DNA from: Ferrimonas balearica
GTDB lineage: Bacteria > Pseudomonadota > Gammaproteobacteria > Enterobacterales > Shewanellaceae
Assembly (NCBI RefSeq): GCF_019802085.1
Contig: NZ_JAHVHV010000006.1
Coordinates: 1-64,000, forward strand
DNA: 64,000 nucleotides
Direction: 5' to 3'
Each line of letters starts with the position of its first letter. Position 1 is the stretch's first letter. The notes below the pieces were generated by a model that was not told the origin of the DNA, did not search any database, and worked only from the letters and a program-made list of their open reading frames with translations. Made by a program: the position numbers and the translations under genes. This document shows positions 17,284 through 27,815 of this stretch, piece after piece.

Positions 17284-18825
17284 TTACTCCTCCCGAGTCA
17301 CCCGCAGCACTTCCTCCAAGGTGGTGACCCCGGCGAGGACCTTGCGGCAACCATCCTGACGAATGGAGGGCGTGGTTTCACGCAGGTGCTTCTCGATGGC
17401 CAGCTCGCCCCGACCGCCGTGCACCAGCTCGCGGATGGTGTCGTCCACCACCAGCAGCTCGTGGATCCCGGTCCGGCCCTTGTAGCCACTGTAGTTGCAA
17501 TGGTCACAGCCGGCGGCCTTGAAGATGGTGGGGTTCTCCCCGGGGCCCAGTTCCAGCATCGCCCGTTCACGGGCGTTGGGGGTGTAGGGGGCCTTGCACT
17601 CCGAGCAGAGGGTCCGCACCAGGCGTTGGGCCAGTACGCCCAACAGCGAGGAGGAGATGAGGAAGGGTTCGATGCCCATGTCCTGCAGACGGGTGATGGC
17701 ACCGGAAGCGGTGTTGGTGTGCAGGGTGGACATCACCAGGTGGCCGGTCAGGGAGGCCTGGACGGCGATCTGGCCGGTTTCCAGGTCCCGGATCTCCCCC
17801 ACCATCACCACGTCCGGGTCCTGACGGAGGATGGCCCGCAGGCCACGGGCGAAGGTCATGTCCACCTTGGCGTTCACCTGGGTCTGACCGATCCCCTCCA
17901 GCTCGTATTCGATGGGGTCTTCCACCGTCAGGATGTTGCGATCCCGGGAGTTGATCTCGGTCAGGCCGGCGTACAGGGTGGTGGACTTACCGGAACCGGT
18001 AGGCCCGGTCACCAGCAGGATGCCGTGGGGACGGCGGATCAGGGTATTGAACTGGTCGCGAATGGAGCCGGCCATCCCCAGCTGCTCGAGGTTGAGCACC
18101 GACTGGTTCTTGTCCAGCAGACGCATCACCACCCGCTCACCGCGGGAGCTGGGCATGGTGGAGACCCGCACGTCCACGGCACGGCCGCCGATGCGAAGGG
18201 AGATGCGGCCATCCTGGGGCACCCGCTTCTCGGCGATGTCCAGCTTGGCCATCACCTTGATGCGGGAGACCAGCAGCGGCGCGATCTTGCGCTGCTGCTT
18301 GAGGACCTCCTGCAGCACGCCGTCGATGCGAAAGCGCACCACCAGCTCTTTTTCGTAGGTCTCGACGTGGATGTCCGACGCCCCCAGCTTGATCGACTCC
18401 GACAGCAGGGCGTTGATCAGGCGGATGATGGGCGCATCGTCGTCGGCGTCCAGCAGGTCTTCGGTCTCCGGCAGTTCGTCCGCCAGGGAGGCCAGGTCAT
18501 CGTCCTTGCCGATGTCCTCCATCAGCTGCTGGGCCTCGGAGGAGTCCTGCTGGTACTGCTCGGTCAGTTTGATGTCGAAAGCATTGGCTTCCAGCGGCCG
18601 CAGTGGCAGCGGCCGGCCCGCCAGGCGCCGGGCCTCCAGCAGCGCCTTGGGCTGTGCCGAAGGGCCGTGAAACAGCACCAGCTCCTCCCCCTCCTTGGCC
18701 AGCATCACCGCGAAGCGACGGGCAAAGGCAAAGGGCAGTTTGGGGTGGGTGGCGGCCTCCTCGGGCGCCACCGTCTCATCGCTCATCGCCGGATCCAGCT
18801 CAGGCTGATGATCGAGGTCACTCAT
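17284..18825 (-). CDS. gspE: type II secretion ATPase E
   Basis: Cytoplasmic AAA-type ATPase powering pseudopilus assembly. The 513-residue protein has an N-terminal GspL-binding domain, Walker [10 protein letters not shown] at about 271-279, an Asp box, Walker B with [12 protein letters not shown] at about 333-344, His box STLHTN, and a zinc tetracysteine motif (C-x2-C ... C-x2-C) from about 406 to 438. ATG 18825 has AGGAGA in front and overlaps the gspD stop by eight bases; an in-frame upstream ATG at 18942 lies inside gspD and is unlikely. The N-terminus is Asp/Glu-rich. Confidence 0.95.
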   Translation of the reverse strand: MSDLDHQPELDPAMSDETVAPEEAATHPKLPFAFARRFAVMLAKEGEELVLFHGPSAQPKALLEARRLAGRPLPLRPLEANAFDIKLTEQYQQDSSEAQQLMEDIGKDDDLASLADELPETEDLLDADDDAPIIRLINALLSESIKLGASDIHVETYEKELVVRFRIDGVLQEVLKQQRKIAPLLVSRIKVMAKLDIAEKRVPQDGRISLRIGGRAVDVRVSTMPSSRGERVVMRLLDKNQSVLNLEQLGMAGSIRDQFNTLIRRPHGILLVTGPTGSGKSTTLYAGLTEINSRDRNILTVEDPIEYELEGIGQTQVNAKVDMTFARGLRAILRQDPDVVMVGEIRDLETGQIAVQASLTGHLVMSTLHTNTASGAITRLQDMGIEPFLISSSLLGVLAQRLVRTLCSECKAPYTPNARERAMLELGPGENPTIFKAAGCDHCNYSGYKGRTGIHELLVVDDTIRELVHGGRGELAIEKHLRETTPSIRQDGCRKVLAGVTTLEEVLRVTREE

Positions 18826-20986
18826 TCTCGGTCTCCTGAACCGGCGTCTCCGGGGTCGCCTCGGCGCCCGCTTCCGGCTCTTCGCCCAGGGCTTTCTGCA
18901 TCCAGGCGTTCTCGTCACGCAGCGGGGTGGCCATGGACTCACCGCTCTGGTGACGCATCAGGATCTCGTGGATCTCCGGGCTCATGCCGTCCGGGGTTAC
19001 CCACTCCTCAAGCACCGGCACGTCGGTGTTGGGCATCAGCTTGATGCCGCGCTCCTGCTGCTCGAGCTGCTCGGCGCGGAAGTAGTTGTACTTGCGACCG
19101 GCGATCCCCGCCATGCTGGGGCCGTCGCGGATGATGGTCGGCTTGATGAAGATCATCAGGTTGCGCTTGGTCTTACGCGAACTGGTGGAGCTGAACAGGT
19201 GGCCGATGACCGGGATGTCGCCGAGGATCGGCACCTTGGAGGTGCTCTCCTGCACATCTTCATTGAGCAGGCCGCCCAGCACCACGGTCTGGCCGGAGTC
19301 CGCCAGCACAGTCGTCGTCAGGGTACGCTTACCGAAGGTCACGTCCACCGCGGTACGGCCGTTGACGTTGGAGACCTCCTGTTCGATCTCCAGCTGCACC
19401 GCATTGCCCTCGTTGATCTGCGGGGTCACGGTCAGCTTGATCCCCACCTCTTTCCGCTCAACGGTGGTGAAGGGGTTGTCGTTGTTGGAGCCGGAGGTGG
19501 AGCCGGTGATCACCGGCACCTCGTCACCCACCACGAAACTGGCTTCCTGGTTGTCCAGGGTGGTGATGGAGGGCGTCGCCAGCACGTTGGAGTTGGAGTC
19601 CGAGGCCACCGCCTGGATCAGGGCGCCAAAGTCGCCCATCGCCACACCCCAGGCCATGCCGTTCACCTTGGACAGGGCGGAGGCCAGGGCGGTGATGTCA
19701 CCCTGGGTGGGTTCGTTCTCGGTACAGGTGCCGTTCTCGGTACAGACGGTGCTGCCGGGGATCTCCCGGGCATCCCAGATCCCGGCGCCGATCTCACCGA
19801 TGGTGGTGCCGAAGGTGTTGTACTGAATGAGGCCGCCGTCGGCGGAGGCCCACTGCACCCCGAAGCCGACGTCGTCGCCCTCGGCGATCTCCACGATGAT
19901 CGCTTCCACCAGCACCTGGGCACGGCGGATGTCCAGCTGACGGATGACGCTCTCCAGGGTCTGGATCTGGTCCGGCTGGGCGTTGATCACCAGGGCGTTG
20001 GAGTCCACGTGGGCCATGATGGTGATTTCATTGTTGCGACGGCGCTGGCCCTGGCTGCCCCCGGCCTGTTCGTCCTGCTGCAGGCTCTCGGCAAAGCCGG
20101 ACAGCACCTGCTGCAAGTCTTCCGCCTTGGCGTACTTGAGGTAGATCACCTTGGTGTTGCCGGCGCTCTTCATGTCCTGGTCCAGCTCGCGCACCAGGGC
20201 CGCGGCCCGCTGACGGGCCCGCTCATCACCGGAGATCACCACGGAGTTGGTCCGCTCATCCGCCACCACTTTGGGGACGGAGCCGGTGCCGGTGGCCGGC
20301 TGCTGGCCGCCACCGCGATACAAGGCATCGATGATCCGCACCATCTCGCCGGCGGAGGCGTAGGCCAGACGCACCACTTCAACCCGGGTGTCCCCCTGCA
20401 GGTCGACCCGTTTGACGATCTCCACCAGCTTGTTCACCACCGCGGCGCGGCCGGTGATCATCAGCACGTTGGAGGGGTCGTAGTTCACCACGTTACCGCC
20501 ACCGGCGTTGTTGTTGAGCTGGCGCAGCAGCGGCGCGAGCTGTTTGGCTTCCACGTTGTACAGGGGCACGATGCGGGTGACCATCTCGTCCCCCTCACCG
20601 GGGTAGGCGTCGTCCGCCACGCGGATGTTGGAATCCTTGGCGTCCTTGTCCTTCACCACCTTGATGATGTTGGTGCCCGGCATCTCCACCACGGCATAGC
20701 CATACACCTGCAGCACGCTGAGGAAGAACTGGTAGTACTGTTCCTCGCTGAGCAGATCGTAGCTGCGGACGTTGATCTTTCCGCGCACGGTGGGGTCCAC
20801 GATGATGGTCCGATTCAGGTTCTTACCAACGATGTTGATGAACTCCTGAATGTCGGTGCCTTTGAAGTTGGCGGCGTATTGGGCGTCCGCGGCCACCACG
20901 TTCCCCCCCAACAGGGCCAGGCCGGCCAGCAGGCCAGCGGCAATGCCGTTACGCACCCGGGGCAGTCGACGCTGCTTGTTGCTCAT
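18818..20986 (-). CDS. gspD: type II secretion secretin D
   Basis: Outer-membrane secretin channel. The 722-residue precursor has a signal peptide ending near VVAADA, an N0 domain ([20 protein letters not shown]), three N-domains with an Asn/Gly linker near the third, and the C-terminal secretin core containing VPVITGS and [12 protein letters not shown]. The last 60 residues, acidic and Glu-rich, are the S-domain region that would bind a pilotin; no pilotin gene is seen in the window. The gap to gspC is 24 bases. Confidence 0.96.
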   Translation of the reverse strand: MSNKQRRLPRVRNGIAAGLLAGLALLGGNVVAADAQYAANFKGTDIQEFINIVGKNLNRTIIVDPTVRGKINVRSYDLLSEEQYYQFFLSVLQVYGYAVVEMPGTNIIKVVKDKDAKDSNIRVADDAYPGEGDEMVTRIVPLYNVEAKQLAPLLRQLNNNAGGGNVVNYDPSNVLMITGRAAVVNKLVEIVKRVDLQGDTRVEVVRLAYASAGEMVRIIDALYRGGGQQPATGTGSVPKVVADERTNSVVISGDERARQRAAALVRELDQDMKSAGNTKVIYLKYAKAEDLQQVLSGFAESLQQDEQAGGSQGQRRRNNEITIMAHVDSNALVINAQPDQIQTLESVIRQLDIRRAQVLVEAIIVEIAEGDDVGFGVQWASADGGLIQYNTFGTTIGEIGAGIWDAREIPGSTVCTENGTCTENEPTQGDITALASALSKVNGMAWGVAMGDFGALIQAVASDSNSNVLATPSITTLDNQEASFVVGDEVPVITGSTSGSNNDNPFTTVERKEVGIKLTVTPQINEGNAVQLEIEQEVSNVNGRTAVDVTFGKRTLTTTVLADSGQTVVLGGLLNEDVQESTSKVPILGDIPVIGHLFSSTSSRKTKRNLMIFIKPTIIRDGPSMAGIAGRKYNYFRAEQLEQQERGIKLMPNTDVPVLEEWVTPDGMSPEIHEILMRHQSGESMATPLRDENAWMQKALGEEPEAGAEATPETPVQETENE

Positions 20987-21010
20987 TGTGCTTCCTTCGC
21001 CTTGATTCTT

Positions 21011-21940
21011 TTATTGCGTGGGCAGGGCGAACAGGACTTCGGTCAGTTGACCCTCCCGCTCCACCATCACGGACATTTCGTCTAATTCAGCCAGTTGCGC
21101 CATCACCTGCATGGCCTCACTCATGTTGGTGAGATCATAGCCATTAATGGACACCGCGAGATCATTGGGCTGCAAACCGGACTGCAAAAACAGCTCCCGG
21201 TTCTTGCCTGGGTTGATTCGATATCCCCGCAATCCGCCGGTTTCACGGTCACGGACGGGGGAGATGGAGAGGTAATCGGTGAGTTTGCCCGGATCGTCGA
21301 GCATGGCGTCCCGGGCCTCCTGCAGGGCCTGGGCGGTTTCGGCGTCGTCGCGCTTGTCCACCGCGGCCTGGGGTTGCTCTCGCAGGCGCTGGGTTTCCGA
21401 GGTGAGCTCCCGGGTGTACTCCACCCCGTCGAGCATCAAGGTCTCGTAGCGGCCCTGGTTGAGGATGATGGCACGGTCGGCGTACACCTCGTGGAGGCTG
21501 GCGTTGGTGCCCTTGATCTTGTCACCGATGCCGTAGGTTTCCTGGCTGCCACTGCTTTCAATGATGGCGATGCCCCGCTCCTCGACGCTGCTGGCCACCA
21601 GGCCGGTCAACAGGATGCGCAGGGTGGTCTTGGGGGCGTCGGTGATGAGGTCACGCTGCACCGGGGCGGCGGTTTCGGTCTGCTCCGCTTCCCGATCGGG
21701 CTGGCCAAACAGCTCCAGCGCCATCAGGCCATCCAGAGAGGCATTGCCCCCGCCAGAGACCTGTCCCTGAGGGGTGGGCCGCCAGGTGGCACCGCCCTGA
21801 TCCGACAGCGGGATCAGTTGCCAGGTGATCAGGGCCGCCAGGTACAGGGCACAGAGGGCCAGTACCAGGGTCAGCCCCTTGGCGAGGGATGCCTGAGGCA
21901 CTTTGGCCAGCATCCGTTGGATCGGAATTGAATAGTCCAT
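21011..21940 (-). CDS. gspC: type II secretion system protein C
   Basis: First gene of the operon; GspC links the inner-membrane platform to the secretin. The 309-residue protein has one membrane helix at about 20-40 (LTLVLALCALYLAALITWQL), a homology region (TLRILLTGLVASS ... ERGIAIIESSGSQETYGIGD) and a C-terminal PDZ domain (LQSGLQPNDLAVSINGYDL). It is divergent from hslR with 208 bases between; no promoter there is clear enough to call. Confidence 0.95.
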   Translation of the reverse strand: MDYSIPIQRMLAKVPQASLAKGLTLVLALCALYLAALITWQLIPLSDQGGATWRPTPQGQVSGGGNASLDGLMALELFGQPDREAEQTETAAPVQRDLITDAPKTTLRILLTGLVASSVEERGIAIIESSGSQETYGIGDKIKGTNASLHEVYADRAIILNQGRYETLMLDGVEYTRELTSETQRLREQPQAAVDKRDDAETAQALQEARDAMLDDPGKLTDYLSISPVRDRETGGLRGYRINPGKNRELFLQSGLQPNDLAVSINGYDLTNMSEAMQVMAQLAELDEMSVMVEREGQLTEVLFALPTQ

Positions 21941-22148
21941 GCGGTGGAAACGGTGTCCGTGTCATCGGCCCTGAGGGCCGGTAACATCCAATAAATATGC
22001 TTGCATCATGCTAACTTACGCCATACCCCCCAACAAGCCAAGGGGCCCCATTACAGGGGAAATGGCACAAAAAGAGCGATTATGCTAGTTTGTGCGCCCC
22101 TTATTTGCTGTGAAGCGTTCCCCTTTTTCTTAAGCGTAGGGGTTTAGT

Positions 22149-22562
22149 GTGTCAAAACAACCACGAAGCGACCAAAATTCCATCGACGCCGTGCGTCTCG
22201 ACAAGTGGCTGTGGGCCGCGCGCTTTTACAAAACCCGCCCCCTGGCCCAGGAGATGATCGCCGGAGGCAAGGTGCAGGTGAACGGGCAGCGATGCAAGCC
22301 CGGGCGTAAAATCGAGGTCGGCGCCGTCATTCGACTCTGGCAGGGGCTGGATGAGAAGGAAGTGGTGGTGACCGGATTGTCCGAGAAGCGCCTGAGCGCC
22401 CCCCTGGCCCAGGCCCTCTATGATGAGACACAGGCCAGTGCCGAACGCCGGGCCGAACGGGCCGAGCAGCGCCGCCTGATGGCGGACGCGGATCCCCGGG
22501 CCAGCCGGCCAGACAAGAAGCAGCGCCGAGCGCTGATGCGTTTCAAAAACCAGGATGAGTAA
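22149..22562 (+). CDS. hslR: ribosome-associated heat shock protein Hsp15
   Basis: HslR binds the stalled 50S subunit carrying peptidyl-tRNA after heat shock and helps recycle it. The 137-residue basic protein has an S4 RNA-binding domain at about residues 12-60 (RLDKWLWAARFYKTR, then VQVNGQRCKPGRKI) and a Lys/Arg-rich tail. It uses a GTG start with AGGGG upstream. The end overlaps or abuts hslO, the same pairing as in E. coli. Confidence 0.95.
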   Translation: MSKQPRSDQNSIDAVRLDKWLWAARFYKTRPLAQEMIAGGKVQVNGQRCKPGRKIEVGAVIRLWQGLDEKEVVVTGLSEKRLSAPLAQALYDETQASAERRAERAEQRRLMADADPRASRPDKKQRRALMRFKNQDE

Positions 22563-22566
22563 GACG

Positions 22567-23427
22567 ATGACCGACAAGTTGTATCGCTACCTGTTCGATC
22601 AGGCCGATGTCCGAGGCGAACTGGTGCAACTGAACGAAAGCTACCAGCAGATGATCGCCGGCCACGACTACCCGGCTCCGGTGCGTCAGTTGTTGGGGCA
22701 GATGCTGGCAGCCACCTCCCTATTGACCGCCATCCTCAAGTTCGAAGGGGAGATCGCGGTGCAGATCCAGGGGGACGGCCCCCTGCGCCTGATGGTGATC
22801 AACGGCACCCACCAGCAGGCCCTGCGGGGCGTGGCCCGGTGCCAGGACGAGGTGCCCTCCGGCACCCTGCAGGAGATGGTGGGCAAGGGCCACCTGGTGA
22901 TCACCATTACCCCCAAAGAGGGCGAGCGCTACCAGGGCGTGGTGGGGCTGACCGAGCCCACCCTGGCCGGTTGTCTGGAGCAGTACTTTGCCCAGTCCGA
23001 GCAGCTGCGTACCCGGCTGTGGCTGCACGCCAACGACCAGCACGCCGCCGGCATGCTGCTGCAGGAGATGCCCGCCAGCAACGTCGACAGCGACGTGGAG
23101 TTCGAGCACCTGGAGCAGCTGACCGACACCGTTAAGGCCGAAGAACTGTTTGACCTGCCGGCGGAGGAGGTGCTGCGTCGCCTCTACCACCAGGAGTCGG
23201 TGCAGGTGTTCGAGCCCGGCCCGGTGGTGTTCCGTTGCAGCTGCTCACGGGAGCGCAGCCTGTCCGCCATCGTCACCCTGGATCCCACCGAACTGCAGGC
23301 CATCCTGGCAGAGCAGGACGCGATCGAGATGCAGTGCGACTATTGCGGCGCCCAGTACCGCTTCGATGCCATCGACATCGCCGCGGCCCAGGAGGGGCAG
23401 ACCGGCGGTTCCAGTGCCCAGCACTGA
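22567..23427 (+). CDS. hslO: redox-regulated chaperone Hsp33
   Basis: Hsp33 is a holdase turned on by oxidation of a zinc-bound cysteine cluster. The 286-residue protein keeps the zinc ligands near the C-terminus, C-x-C (224, 226) and C-x2-C (257, 260), and the conserved ITITPKEGERYQGVVGL stretch. ATG 22567 matches the family N-terminus (short run before LYRYLF); an in-frame ATG at 22555 overlapping hslR would add four residues and cannot be excluded. Confidence 0.94.
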   Translation: MTDKLYRYLFDQADVRGELVQLNESYQQMIAGHDYPAPVRQLLGQMLAATSLLTAILKFEGEIAVQIQGDGPLRLMVINGTHQQALRGVARCQDEVPSGTLQEMVGKGHLVITITPKEGERYQGVVGLTEPTLAGCLEQYFAQSEQLRTRLWLHANDQHAAGMLLQEMPASNVDSDVEFEHLEQLTDTVKAEELFDLPAEEVLRRLYHQESVQVFEPGPVVFRCSCSRERSLSAIVTLDPTELQAILAEQDAIEMQCDYCGAQYRFDAIDIAAAQEGQTGGSSAQH

Positions 23428-23443
23428 GGCGTTGACGTCGACC

Positions 23444-23472
23444 AAAAAGCAGGGCCATGCCCTGCTTTTTTT
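23444..23472 (+). terminator. terminator after hslR-hslO
   Basis: AAAAAGCAGGGC / GCCCTGCTTTTTTT stem with a CAT loop, 17 bases after the hslO stop. Confidence 0.92.
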
Positions 23473-23483
23473 ACACCGCATAT

Positions 23484-23503
23484 AATGTGATAGCGGTCAC
23501 GCA
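23484..23503 (+). promoter_or_regulatory. CRP-like binding site upstream of pckA
   Basis: TGTGATAGCGGTCACG (23486-23501) matches the CRP consensus TGTGA-n6-TCACA at 9 of 10 positions. A -10-like TATACA at 23527-23532 would place the site around -45, near class II geometry. pckA is activated by CRP-cAMP in E. coli, so the match is plausible biologically; binding is inferred. Confidence 0.65.
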
Positions 23504-23602
23504 TGTCGCCATTACCGCCTGCCTGATATACACTTTCCGGCCAATAAAGAGGCGGTTTGAAGCCGCCCGCATAACTCACTAAATGGACCGAGGAGTTCAC
23601 CT

Positions 23603-25132
<1,530 letters not shown>

Positions 25133-25143
25133 GCCCCAGCCAG

Positions 25144-25174
25144 AAAAAAGCCGCTCGATTGAGCGGCTTTTTTT
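25144..25174. terminator. bidirectional terminator between pckA and envZ
   Basis: A6 GCCGCTC / GAGCGGC T7 stem with a GATT loop; serves pckA and convergent ompR-envZ. Confidence 0.92.
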
Positions 25175-25178
25175 GTTC

Positions 25179-26492
25179 CTACTCCCCGGTATCCCGGGGC
25201 AGGCGAACCTTGGCCTCCAGCCCCCCCTGGCGGCGGTTGGCCACGTGGATCTCGCCGCCGTGGCGGTCGACGATCCGTTTGACGATGGCCAGCCCCAGGC
25301 CGGAACCGGCGCCGCCCCGGGCGGTGTCCCCCTGCTTGAAGGGCTCGAACAGCTCATCCAGCCGCGCCAGGGGAATGCCGCTGCCGTTGTCCTCCACCTT
25401 GAACCAGACCCAGCCTCGCTCGGTGCCGGAGCTCAGTCGCAGCCAGCCGTTGCCGTAACGCAGGCCGTTCTCCACCAGGTTGGCGATCACCCGCTTGATG
25501 GCCACCGGCTGCAGCTTGATGGCCGGAGTGTCGCCCAGCAACAGCTCGATGTCCTGGCTGCGCACCTCCTCCTGCTGGGCCACGTCCTGAAGCAACTCGT
25601 CCAGGCTCTGGGCCCGGATCTCCTCGTCCTGGTGGCCACGGATAAAGGCGATGAACTGGTCGATGATGGCGTTCATGTCATCGATGTCCGCCTCGATCCC
25701 CTCTTTGAGGAAGGCGTCCTGCTCACTCATCATCTCGGTAGAAAGGCGGATGCGGGTCAGCGGGGTGCGCAAGTCGTGGGACACCCCGGCCAGCAGCAGG
25801 TTGCGGTCCGCTTCCAGCTCCGCCATGGAGCGGGCCATCTGGTTGAACGCCTTGGTCACCTCCATCACCTCCGCCGACCCGGACAGGGGCAGGGGCTTGG
25901 GAAAGTGGCCCCGGGAGACCTGCAGCGCGGCCCGCTGCAAGCGACGCAGGGGCCGGCTCTGCAGACGGGCGAACCACCAGCCGCCAAGCACCGAGAGCAG
26001 GCCGATCACCATCAGGTAGATGGTCAATGGACTGATGTGGGACTCGTCGAACCCGGAGAGGGGCACCCGCAGCCAAATCTGCGGCGCCTGAGGCGGGCGG
26101 ATCCAGATCAGGTAGCGATCACCGCCGGTGATCCGCACTTCGGCGTCGCCGCCCAGGTACTGGCTCATCTGATCCGACAGCACCCGATAGTAGGTGGCCT
26201 CGTTCAGCCCCTGTTTGCGCGCCTCGGGGATGGAGAAGGCCTCCATGTGCTGATCTTCCGACAGCTTCTCCCGGATGGCGTCCAGGGGAGTGAGGGTGTC
26301 CAGGTCCAGCTGAAGATCCTTGAACACCAGCTCCACCTGGCGGGCCAGCAGCTGGTTGATCTGCTGGGTAGAGGGCTTGATAACGTAGACCGCCACCGAG
26401 ACGTAGGAGACCAGCTGGTTGATCAGCAGCAAGCAGCCGATCAGCAGCACCGTCTGACCAAAGTTACTGCGGGGCAGGATGCGCCAGTGCAC
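25179..26492 (-). CDS. envZ: osmosensor histidine kinase EnvZ
   Basis: Inner-membrane sensor kinase/phosphatase for OmpR. GTG 26492 is chosen as start: it overlaps the ompR stop by one base and gives the N-terminus [15 protein letters not shown], matching the Shewanella-type EnvZ start. The 437-residue protein has two membrane helices (about 12-33 and 160-180), HAMP, H-box [11 protein letters not shown] with phospho-acceptor His239, N-box [12 protein letters not shown], and G-boxes DNGSGIP and GSGLGLAIV. Confidence 0.94.
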   Translation of the reverse strand: MHWRILPRSNFGQTVLLIGCLLLINQLVSYVSVAVYVIKPSTQQINQLLARQVELVFKDLQLDLDTLTPLDAIREKLSEDQHMEAFSIPEARKQGLNEATYYRVLSDQMSQYLGGDAEVRITGGDRYLIWIRPPQAPQIWLRVPLSGFDESHISPLTIYLMVIGLLSVLGGWWFARLQSRPLRRLQRAALQVSRGHFPKPLPLSGSAEVMEVTKAFNQMARSMAELEADRNLLLAGVSHDLRTPLTRIRLSTEMMSEQDAFLKEGIEADIDDMNAIIDQFIAFIRGHQDEEIRAQSLDELLQDVAQQEEVRSQDIELLLGDTPAIKLQPVAIKRVIANLVENGLRYGNGWLRLSSGTERGWVWFKVEDNGSGIPLARLDELFEPFKQGDTARGGAGSGLGLAIVKRIVDRHGGEIHVANRRQGGLEAKVRLPRDTGE

Positions 26493-27214
26493 TAGCGGGC
26501 GCTGCCGTCCGGCACAAAGACGTAGCCCAGGCCCCACACGGTCTGGATGTAGCGGGGGTTGGAGGGATCCTCCTCGATCAGCCGCCGCAAACGGGAGACC
26601 TGCACGTCGATGGAGCGTTCCAGGGCGCTGTAATCCCGGCCCCGGGCCTGGTTCATCAGCTTATCCCGGCTCATGGGCTCCCGGGGATGGCTCACCAGCA
26701 CCTTGAGCACGGCAAACTCGCCGGAGGTGAGGGAGACCGGTTCGTCGCCCTTGAACATCTCCCGGGTGGCCAGGTTCAGCCGATAGTCGCCGAACACCAC
26801 CTCGGTCTCCTCCTGGGCCGGGGCGCCGGGCACTTCGCTGGGACGGCGGCGCAGCACCGCCTTGATGCGGGCCAGCAGCTCGCGGGGATTGAAGGGCTTG
26901 GGCAGGTAATCGTCGGCACCCAGTTCCAGGCCGATGATGCGGTCCACCTCGTCCCCCTTGGCGGTGAGCATCACGATGGGGATCTCGTTGCCCTTCTGAC
27001 GCAGGCGGCGGCAGATGGAGAGGCCGTCCTCGCCGGGCAGCATCAGGTCCAGCACCAGCAGGTGGAAGTTCTCCCGCTCCAGCTGGCGATCCATCTGCTC
27101 CGAGTCCGCCGCCGAGCGCACCTGGAACCCCTGCTCCACCAGGTAGCGTTCCAGCAGGCTGCGCAGTCGCATGTCGTCATCCACAACCAGGACTTTGGTG
27201 GTCTCCTGATTCAT
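26492..27214 (-). CDS. ompR: osmolarity response regulator OmpR
   Basis: Response regulator controlling porin and envelope genes. The 240-residue protein has a receiver domain with acidic pocket DDD (12-14), phospho-acceptor Asp56 in [12 protein letters not shown] and the Lys switch, and a winged-helix C-terminal domain ([21 protein letters not shown]). It follows greB by 12 bases and is coupled to envZ, so greB-ompR-envZ reads as one unit here; in E. coli greB is divergent from ompR. Confidence 0.97.
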   Translation of the reverse strand: MNQETTKVLVVDDDMRLRSLLERYLVEQGFQVRSAADSEQMDRQLERENFHLLVLDLMLPGEDGLSICRRLRQKGNEIPIVMLTAKGDEVDRIIGLELGADDYLPKPFNPRELLARIKAVLRRRPSEVPGAPAQEETEVVFGDYRLNLATREMFKGDEPVSLTSGEFAVLKVLVSHPREPMSRDKLMNQARGRDYSALERSIDVQVSRLRRLIEEDPSNPRYIQTVWGLGYVFVPDGSAR

Positions 27215-27226
27215 CCCGTCTCTCCC

Positions 27227-27712
27227 CTAATCCACGAATGGCTTATATCGTATCTCATTGATGTAAAAAGTCTGCTCCCCATTTGGGGTGCGCACCACCA
27301 CGTCGTCGTCCACCGCCTTGCCCAACAGGGCCCGGGCCAGGGGCGCGTCGATGCTGAGCTTGCCCTCGCTGACGTTGAACTCGTCCGGCCCCACCAGGCG
27401 GTAGCGCTGCGTGTCGCCGTCGTCGTTCTCCAGCTCCACCCAGGCGCCGAAGAACACCTTGCCCTCCTGGCGGGGGTCCGGCTCCACCACCCGCAACACC
27501 TCCATCCGCTTGGAGAGGAAGCGCACCCGCCGGTCAATCTCCCGCAGTCGCTTCTTGCCGTAGATGTACTCGGCGTTCTCACTGCGATCCCCCAGGGCAG
27601 CCGCGTCAGACACCGCCTGGGTGACCCGGGGACGCTCCTCTTTCCACAGGTACTTCAATTCCGCTTCCAGGGCGTTCCAGCCGTCTTTAGTGATGAGATT
27701 CGCCTTTTTCAT
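27227..27712 (-). CDS. greB: transcription elongation factor GreB
   Basis: GreB rescues backtracked RNA polymerase by stimulating transcript cleavage. The 161-residue protein has the N-terminal coiled coil with the basic/acidic tip (NAEYIYGKKRLREIDRR, preceded by DRSEN) and an FKBP-like C-terminal domain (RLVGPDEFN, DAPLARALLGK). Divergent from tex, the same neighbour as in E. coli. Confidence 0.95.
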   Translation of the reverse strand: MKKANLITKDGWNALEAELKYLWKEERPRVTQAVSDAAALGDRSENAEYIYGKKRLREIDRRVRFLSKRMEVLRVVEPDPRQEGKVFFGAWVELENDDGDTQRYRLVGPDEFNVSEGKLSIDAPLARALLGKAVDDDVVVRTPNGEQTFYINEIRYKPFVD

Positions 27713-27740
27713 CCAATCGAGATCCGTTAAAAAACTCCGA

Positions 27741-27762
27741 GGTCACCTGTGCTAAGGTGACC
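27741..27762. promoter_or_regulatory. inverted repeat in the greB/tex divergent promoter region
   Basis: GGTCACC-n8-GGTGACC is a perfect 7-bp dyad in the 103-base region between greB and tex. No polyT follows at once, so it is more like an operator or a transcript hairpin than a terminator. The protein that would bind it is unknown. Confidence 0.4.
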
Positions 27763-27815
27763 GTCATTTTTCCGTTTGTATCCCGCTGCGGCGGGTCAAA
27801 GCAAGTATTGTCAAC

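Noticed and set aside
18825-18942. Upstream ATG of gspE extending the protein by 39 residues.
   Set aside because: The extra part is Arg/Pro-rich and lies in the gspD coding region in another frame; ATG 18825 has a ribosome site.
16519-21085. Two very long plus-strand open frames (about 841 and 711 codons) opposite gspF-gspE-gspD.
   Set aside because: They are antisense to well-recognised T2SS genes, are His/Gly/Gln/Val rich with no domain, and arise from GC-rich codon bias.
22041-22051. CCCCAT before hslR as a sigma-32 (-10) element.
   Set aside because: No CTTGAA-like -35 at the right spacing, so heat-shock promoter not supported.
23481-23486. TATAAT before pckA as a -10 element.
   Set aside because: A -35 at 17 bases would fall inside the hslO terminator, and the element abuts the CRP-like site.
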